Assembly: GCA_035518815.1 (NCBI GenBank)
Contig: DATIXG010000117.1
Span: forward strand, 10,719-74,718
Length of the DNA stretch: 64,000 bases
Direction of reading: 5' to 3'
Source: AG25 sp035518815
GTDB taxonomy: Bacteria; Gemmatimonadota; Gemmatimonadetes; Gemmatimonadales; GWC2-71-9
This document shows positions 59,770 to 64,000 of this stretch, in pieces. The notes under the pieces were generated by a model. That model was not told the origin of the DNA, did not search any database, and saw only the letters and a program-made list of their open reading frames with translations. The stretch's first letter is position 1; each line of letters opens with the position of its first letter. The position numbers and the translations under genes are program-made.

Positions 59770-60639
59770 CTGCTGTCGCTGCTCGTCTTGCCCCCACAAG
59801 CGGTGACGGTCGGTCGGGTGACAGCGGTGGCATGGCCGGGGCAGACCACGCTCGCCACCACGCTCGCCGAGCAGGCCGACGCCGCGGGGTCTTTCCCCGG
59901 CATCGGATCGCTTCCCGGTCGTCCCATCCGCCTCATCATCGCCGACACCCGTGATCGCTACGACTCGCTCACCCGCGGCCGGATGCCGAGCTGGAGCGAG
60001 GGCGCCGCGTTTCCCGACGCCGGCGTCATCGTGCTGTTTTGCGGGAAGCCGTCCGATTGCCTGCACGGGGCGCTGCGCCACGAGCTGGCGCATCTCGCGC
60101 TCTCCTGGCGCGTGGGGTGGGCGCTGCCGCTCTGGTTCCAGGAGGGATACGCGGCGCTCGCGGCGGGCGAGTGGACGGACCTGGACGGACTGCAGCTCAA
60201 CTGGCGGGTGGCGCGCGGCGAGCTGCCCGACCTGGACGAGCTGGACCGCGCGCTGCGCGGCGACCGGGCCGATGCCGGCACGGCGTACGCGCTCGCGATG
60301 ACGGCGGTGACGTTGCTGCAGCGCTGGGGTGGGCCCGGCGGGCTCGACCGGCTGATCGAGAACCTCACCCGCGAGCGCAGCTTCGACGCCGCGATCCGGG
60401 TGACCTACCGTATCACCGAGGGTGAGTTCGAGACGCGCTGGCAGAAGGACGTTGCATCGCGCTACGGGTGGGTGTCGTGGGCGAGTGCGGTCGGTTTGTT
60501 TTGGACGGTCACCGCGCTGCTCCTGATCTGGCTCGTGCGCGTGCGGCGGCGCCGGGACCGGCCGCGCCGCGCGGCGCTGGACGAGGGTTGGGTCATCCCG
60601 ACGGACGACGAGACGGACGACGAGTGGGAGGGGCGATGA
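59770..60639 (+). CDS. membrane-anchored gluzincin-type metallopeptidase
   Basis: About 289 residues. Zinc site HELAH (His104, Glu105, His108) with a downstream LWFQEGYAAL (Glu125), the HExxH-Glu arrangement of peptidase MA/gluzincins. A short hydrophobic lead precedes VTVGRVTAV and one TM helix (about 238-258, ASAVGLFWTVTALLLIWLV) near the end, followed by Arg-rich and acidic cytoplasmic residues, so the enzyme likely faces the periplasm. No ATG/GTG lies in a sensible position; CTG at 59770 or 59773 gives a short signal, TTG at 59788 none. Stop overlaps the following gene (ATGA). Confidence 0.72.
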   Translation: MLSLLVLPPQAVTVGRVTAVAWPGQTTLATTLAEQADAAGSFPGIGSLPGRPIRLIIADTRDRYDSLTRGRMPSWSEGAAFPDAGVIVLFCGKPSDCLHGALRHELAHLALSWRVGWALPLWFQEGYAALAAGEWTDLDGLQLNWRVARGELPDLDELDRALRGDRADAGTAYALAMTAVTLLQRWGGPGGLDRLIENLTRERSFDAAIRVTYRITEGEFETRWQKDVASRYGWVSWASAVGLFWTVTALLLIWLVRVRRRRDRPRRAALDEGWVIPTDDETDDEWEGR

Positions 60640-61604
60640 CGCCACGTGGAAGGTTCTTCCTCACGGTCGGAGCCCTCGCGTTGATCCCTGCGATCGTGGG
60701 CACCCTGAGTTACCGCCTCATCGCGATCTGGTCCGCTCCTCGGAAGCGGGCGCTCGCTTCCCGCAGCGCGGCCGCCGTGGCGGCCGATTCCGTGTTCTGG
60801 CGCACGTTTCACGGCGCTCGCTACGACGAGATCCAACCGGCACTCGAAACGCTCACGCAGGCGTATCTCGCGACCCCGCGTGACGCCACCACCGCGGCCC
60901 ATATCGGCTGGCTGCACATCTGGCGCATCGCCGAAAGCGCCCGGCTCGACGCGGCGCCCGCCACGATCACCGAGGACATGCGACTGGCGCGGCGGTTCTT
61001 CGACGAAGCGGTGCGGCTCGATCCCTCGGACGCGAGAAAGCAAGGGTTCCTGGCCAGCGCGCTCATGGGGGAGGGTCAGATCGACGACGATCAGCGTCTC
61101 ATCCGGCGGGGCTACTTCACGATGCTGGACGCGATCAAGGCGTGGCCGGCGTTCAACCTGTTCACCGCGGGCTACGTCGTCAGCCTCGCGCCCGCCAAGT
61201 CGAAGCAGTTCGCCGAAGGCCTGGCATGGGAGTGGCGCGATCTCGACGTGTGCGCGGGGGAGCGAGTCGATCGCGTCCACCCGGATTTTTCCAAGTACAT
61301 GGGGCGCATCACCGATGCCCGCGCCTGTCTGAATACCTGGATCGCGCCGCACAACGGTGAGGGGTTCTTCCTCAACATGGGGGACATGCTCGTCAAGTCG
61401 GGCGATTGGCGGACGGCCCAGCAGGTCTACGCGTACGCCAAGCTCTTACCGGAGTACCCCACGTGGCCCTACCGTGAGCTGCTCGCAGCCAGGCTCCGGG
61501 ATGCGGAGGCGAACGTCGCGCGGTTCAATGGACGGGATCCCGATCGGAAGACCGGGATGATGGGCCGGTCGGTGTTTGCCTGCATGGCATGCCATCAGCA
61601 GTGA
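60636..61604 (+). CDS. exported TPR protein with C-terminal CxxCH haem motif
   Basis: 322 residues. N-terminal TM/signal (about 5-26), then helical repeats of TPR character (TAAHIGWLHIWRIAESARLD, ARRFFDEAVRLDPSD, WPAFNLFTAGYVVSLAP). The last residues read CMACHQQ: a CxxCH c-type haem attachment site (Cys316, Cys319, His320) only two residues from the C-terminus, with no sequence left for a distal-ligand domain. Either a haem is bound with a ligand from elsewhere, or the motif is fortuitous. ATG overlaps the peptidase stop. Confidence 0.68.
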   Translation: MTPRGRFFLTVGALALIPAIVGTLSYRLIAIWSAPRKRALASRSAAAVAADSVFWRTFHGARYDEIQPALETLTQAYLATPRDATTAAHIGWLHIWRIAESARLDAAPATITEDMRLARRFFDEAVRLDPSDARKQGFLASALMGEGQIDDDQRLIRRGYFTMLDAIKAWPAFNLFTAGYVVSLAPAKSKQFAEGLAWEWRDLDVCAGERVDRVHPDFSKYMGRITDARACLNTWIAPHNGEGFFLNMGDMLVKSGDWRTAQQVYAYAKLLPEYPTWPYRELLAARLRDAEANVARFNGRDPDRKTGMMGRSVFACMACHQQ

Positions 61605-61633
61605 ACGTCGCTGGCGCGGCCACCGCTAACTGC

Positions 61634-61662
61634 TTGACGCGCTGGAAGCTATCGGGTAAACT
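61634..61662 (+). promoter_or_regulatory. sigma-70-type promoter, apparently leaderless
   Basis: TTGACG (5/6 to TTGACA), an exact 17-base spacer and TAAACT (4/6 to TATAAT). The -10 box ends 7 bases before the ATG at 61670, so transcription would start at or next to the start codon and the mRNA would lack a ribosome-binding site. It would also serve tRNA-Val and the TPR gene downstream. Confidence 0.72.
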
Positions 61663-61669
61663 CCGCGCC

Positions 61670-61852
61670 ATGTCGGACCCGGCGCCCCAGTCCCGGCTGC
61701 ATTTCGGTCGCAAGAATTCCGCTTTGCTCGCCGCGGCGCTGGTCACGGTCGCGGCGGGGTACTGGCTGCTCTCCCGCGGGTCGACTACGGCCGCGCCGCT
61801 GCTGCTCGTCCTGGGCTACTGCGTTCTCTTTCCAGTAGGCTTGGGCCGCTAG
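61670..61852 (+). CDS. small two-helix membrane protein
   Basis: 60 residues: polar lead with LHFGRKN, a TM helix (about 17-34, LLAAALVTVAAGYWLLS) and a second one (about 42-57). The FGRKN-x-LL-x-A opening recalls the small DUF3098-type membrane proteins, but this is not certain. The ATG is 7 bases from a good -10 box, suggesting leaderless translation; no Shine-Dalgarno exists. tRNA-Val follows 16 bases after the stop. An upstream in-frame ATG (61589) lies inside the previous gene and is unlikely. Confidence 0.62.
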   Translation: MSDPAPQSRLHFGRKNSALLAAALVTVAAGYWLLSRGSTTAAPLLLVLGYCVLFPVGLGR

Positions 61853-61868
61853 CGTCCCCTCGTGCCAC

Positions 61869-61943
61869 GGGCGAATAGCTCAGCTGGTTCAGAGCGCCTG
61901 CCTTACACGCAGGAAGTCGGGGGTTCGAATCCCTCTTCGCCCA
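61869..61943 (+). tRNA. tRNA-Val (TAC)
   Basis: 75-base cloverleaf: acceptor GGGCGAA/TTCGCCC, D-arm GCTC/GAGC, anticodon stem CCTGC/GCAGG with loop CTTACAC giving TAC, T-arm GGGGG TTCGAAT CCCTC, discriminator A. CCA is not encoded. It has no room for its own clear promoter and is probably read from the promoter at 61634. A protein gene begins 15 bases after its 3' end. Confidence 0.97.
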
Positions 61944-61957
61944 TCCGGGTCCTCGGC

Positions 61958-63745
61958 GTGCTGGCGGTCCTCGCGCTCGCCGCCCCCGGCGCGGCGACCG
62001 CACAGCTCGCCATCACGCAGCCCACCACCCGGCTCCTCATTCTCCCCTTGAGTGTTTCGACCGCCGCCGATTCGGCGATGAGCGTCAAAGTCATGGACAC
62101 GGTGCGCGTCCGGCTCGCCGTGCTGGCCAAGTACAAGGTGATCGTGATTCCCAAGGCGAAGCTGTGCGAGGCGCTCCAGGCGTCGGGATTTCCCTGCGAC
62201 CTGCTGTTGCCCGACGCGCAGGCCCGCCTGCTCGCGCGCCTGCTCAACGCGCACGCCTACACCGGGGGCACGCTCGAGCACGCCGCGCAGGGCGGGGCGC
62301 TCGTGGCGCGGGTGCGGGTGGTGGACATGGGGTCGTCGGGCTTGGCGTTCGCCTTCAGCTCGACGAGCGCGCCCGCGGGAACGCCCGCGGCGCTGAGCGA
62401 AGCGATCGCCCAGCGGCTCAACACCATCGTCAAGGCGGGCGAGCCGGCGCGCGAGTGCAACGACAAGCGCTCGAAGGCGCAGTTCAACGCGGCCCTGGAC
62501 GCGGCGCGCAAGGCGATCGCGATCGAGCCCGATCTGCCGGCGGCGCACCTCTGCATGGCGACGGTCTACGAGGCGCAGCGCATGCCGTCCGACAGCCTCA
62601 TCGCCGAGGCGCGGCGCGCGACGCGGGGCGACTCGATGAACCCGACGGCGTGGGAGACCATCGCCCGCACGTACCAGGTCAAGGGTGACACGCTGAATGC
62701 GGTCGACGCATTTGAAAAGGAGCTGGCCGGCGATCCGGGCAACCAGCGGTTGCGCCTCGCGATGGCGGACATGCTGCGGCAGCAGAAGCAGTACCAGCGC
62801 GCCGTTGCCCTGCTCGACGCCGGGCTCGCGGTCGCGCCGGCCGACGAGAAGCTGCTCGACCTGCGCTCCCGCATCTGCATCGAAGGCCAGCTCTGGCAGT
62901 GCACGCTCCAGGGATTCGTTGCCCAGGCGCAGGCCGACAGCACCAAGCTCGCCGACACGTCGTTCCTCAAGGCGGCCCTGGGCGCCGCGCAGCAGGTGCC
63001 CGACACCCAGCAGCTGCTGTTCTTTGGCCGCGCCGCCGTCCGGCGCTTCCCCAAATCGGCGGCGTTCTGGAAGGCGTTGGGGCAGGCCTACGACTTGAAG
63101 GGCCTGCCCGACTCGGCCGTCGCGGCATACCGCGCGTCGCTCGCGCTCGATCCCAACGATATCAACAGCTCGCTGCTCGTCGCCAAGACGATCGTCGACC
63201 GTTCGATGTACGACACGGTGCAGGCGAATCGCCTGAAGAAGGATTCGGTCGCGCTGCAGACCCTCCGCAACGCGTTCGCCGACCGGCTCGACACCGCCAA
63301 GATCTACCTGGCCCGGCCGGTCGCTGCGGGCGATTCCGCCCAGAAGCTGTCGGCCGCCGTCATCTACCTCACGGGCGGCTCGAAGATCGCGCAGACCGGG
63401 GCCTATGACCGCGCGTATCCCTGGCTCGAGCAATCGCTCAAGCTCGTGGCGCCGCGCACGCCCGGCGACACGGTCGGGCCGCGCCAGCAGATCCGCGTGC
63501 AGGCGAGCTTCTGGTACGGCGTTTCGTCGGTCCAGCCGCTGTTCCGCGAGTACGGCGTGATGGTGAAATCGAAGAGCTGCACGCAGGCGAAAGCGGTGAA
63601 CGACTGGCTGGAGCGCGCCAAACAGGCGTTGACCCTGGGCTCGCGCGTGCACCCGCCGACGGCCAACTCGATGCTGCAGAACCTGGCGAAGCTCGAGGCG
63701 ATCATGCCGCAGGTGAAGAAGCAGTTCCAGTGCCGGAATTTCTGA
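61958..63745 (+). CDS. secreted TPR protein following tRNA-Val
   Basis: About 595 residues. Export signal VLAVLALAAPGAATAQ, a first domain (about 17-170) resembling the FlgO/TolB-N-like alpha-beta fold of secreted proteins (TRLLILPLSV ... GFPCDLLLPDAQARLLARLLNAHAY in pieces), then TPRs (about 200-460) such as TAWETIARTYQVKGDTLNAVDA and AFWKALGQAYDLKGLPDSAVA. The GTG at 61958 is the first usable start; it gives a signal peptide without the normal basic n-region. If the rare ATC at 61943 (the tRNA discriminator base) were used the signal would begin IRVLGVLAVL. The frame also runs through the tRNA, which is not coding. Function unknown. Confidence 0.75.
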   Translation: MLAVLALAAPGAATAQLAITQPTTRLLILPLSVSTAADSAMSVKVMDTVRVRLAVLAKYKVIVIPKAKLCEALQASGFPCDLLLPDAQARLLARLLNAHAYTGGTLEHAAQGGALVARVRVVDMGSSGLAFAFSSTSAPAGTPAALSEAIAQRLNTIVKAGEPARECNDKRSKAQFNAALDAARKAIAIEPDLPAAHLCMATVYEAQRMPSDSLIAEARRATRGDSMNPTAWETIARTYQVKGDTLNAVDAFEKELAGDPGNQRLRLAMADMLRQQKQYQRAVALLDAGLAVAPADEKLLDLRSRICIEGQLWQCTLQGFVAQAQADSTKLADTSFLKAALGAAQQVPDTQQLLFFGRAAVRRFPKSAAFWKALGQAYDLKGLPDSAVAAYRASLALDPNDINSSLLVAKTIVDRSMYDTVQANRLKKDSVALQTLRNAFADRLDTAKIYLARPVAAGDSAQKLSAAVIYLTGGSKIAQTGAYDRAYPWLEQSLKLVAPRTPGDTVGPRQQIRVQASFWYGVSSVQPLFREYGVMVKSKSCTQAKAVNDWLERAKQALTLGSRVHPPTANSMLQNLAKLEAIMPQVKKQFQCRNF

Positions 63746-63749
63746 GGCG

Positions 63750-63778
63750 TTGAATCGACTTTCATGCGGACCTATATT
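63750..63778 (+). promoter_or_regulatory. sigma-70-type promoter of tRNA-Asp
   Basis: TTGAAT (4/6), 17-base spacer, TATATT (5/6 to TATAAT), ending 16 bases before the tRNA. It starts 5 bases after the TPR gene stop, so the tRNA has its own promoter. Confidence 0.75.
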
Positions 63779-63794
63779 GCGCGATCCGTCGCAG

Positions 63795-63868
63795 GGGGCT
63801 GTAGCTCAGCTGGTTAGAGCGCCGGTCTGTCACACCGGAGGTCGCGGGTTCGAGCCCCGTCAGCCCCG
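63795..63868 (+). tRNA. tRNA-Asp (GTC)
   Basis: 74-base cloverleaf: acceptor GGGGCTG/CAGCCCC, D-arm GCTC/GAGC, anticodon stem CCGGT/ACCGG with loop CTGTCAC giving GTC, T-arm GCGGG TTCGAGC CCCGT, discriminator G as expected for Asp. CCA not encoded. Own promoter at 63750 and a terminator 30 bases downstream. Confidence 0.97.
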
Positions 63869-63897
63869 CTTGAACCCGCGTCGCGGGAGGATATACG

Positions 63898-63935
63898 CGG
63901 CCTCGTCTGCCACGGGCAGGCGGGGCCGTTTGTTT
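63898..63935 (+). terminator. rho-independent terminator after tRNA-Asp
   Basis: A 14-bp stem (CGGCCTCGTCTGCC with GGCAGGCGGGGCCG, two G-U pairs) around the loop ACG, followed by TTTGTTT. It ends the tRNA-Asp transcript. Confidence 0.88.
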
Positions 63936-63967
63936 GGGGGTGTGGGGTTAGGGAGTGGGGGTTCGGG
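63936..63967. repeat. G-rich stretch with one telomere-like unit
   Basis: A run of G-tracts after the terminator: GGGGG, GGGG, GGG, GGGGG, GGG, containing one exact GGGGTTA (63944-63950), the complement of the heptamer repeated at 4579-4626. Too degenerate to call an array; able to form a G-quadruplex. The remaining 33 bases of the window show no gene. Confidence 0.4.
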
Positions 63968-64000
63968 AACGGCGGAAACGGTGACCTATCACGTTCCAGT

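Noticed and set aside
61862..61957. Start of the TPR protein inside the tRNA-Val gene
   Set aside because: The frame is open through the tRNA by chance; the cloverleaf is perfect and the encoded residues are not signal-like.

Overview
The window is a gene-dense, high-GC bacterial chromosome segment (roughly 65-70% G+C by eye). A TonB-dependent receptor, small outer-membrane beta-barrels, a MacAB-like export system and LspA point to a two-membrane envelope. A DivIVA-type protein, the diadenylate cyclase CdaA, an IleRS of the longer type-2 form and a Minf_1886-family protein occur together with these. Taken as a whole this suggests Gemmatimonadota or a close relative; that placement is inference. 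Most genes are on the + strand and overlap by 4 bases (GTGA/ATGA), implying long translationally coupled operons.

Layout. 1-2799: end of a thiolase, a CPBP membrane protease, 3-hydroxyacyl-CoA dehydrogenase and an unusually short acyl-CoA dehydrogenase. 2852-15365: housekeeping run rpiB-glyA, a telomere-like repeat array, hsp20-lon, a Minf_1886 protein, a zinc-ribbon protein, a MEMO-family protein, nnr, a beta-propeller, thiL, plsC, eno and ftsB. 15473-18292: Spy-like protein, terminator, TonB-dependent receptor, tRNA(CAT). 18347-24178: GT87-like membrane protein, flavin reductase (- strand), tilS, hpt, ftsH. 24192-28845: a patch of lower GC with two related small outer-membrane proteins, a secreted subtilase, small lipoproteins and gene remnants. 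28966-33211: a periplasmic adaptor, an ABC ATPase and two FtsX-type permeases. 33261-35470: folP-cdaA, bracketed by two copies of a hairpin-rich repeat. 35558-42621: yggS, divIVA-like, punA, ileS, dksA-like, lspA, rluD-like.

42614-59767 is the most interesting part: a single 17-kb collinear run starting cheW-cheY-cheA-cheC and ending cheR-cheD-cheB-cheW-cheW-TPR. Inside it lie a large TPR protein, two DUF4388 proteins, a TPR/roadblock fusion, two roadblock (MglB-like) proteins, an MglA-type GTPase and a protein made of two tandem DnaA-type AAA+ modules without the DnaA DNA-binding domain. No methyl-accepting receptor or flagellar gene is present, so the output is more likely surface motility or polarity than swimming (inference). 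The tandem DnaA-like ATPase in an MglA/MglB/Che locus is my best candidate for an undescribed system.

59770-64000: a membrane-anchored metallopeptidase, a TPR protein ending in a CxxCH haem motif, a small membrane protein with a leaderless-looking promoter, tRNA-Val(TAC) followed almost directly by a secreted TPR gene, then tRNA-Asp(GTC) and a terminator. No transposase, integrase, rRNA gene or CRISPR array was seen.
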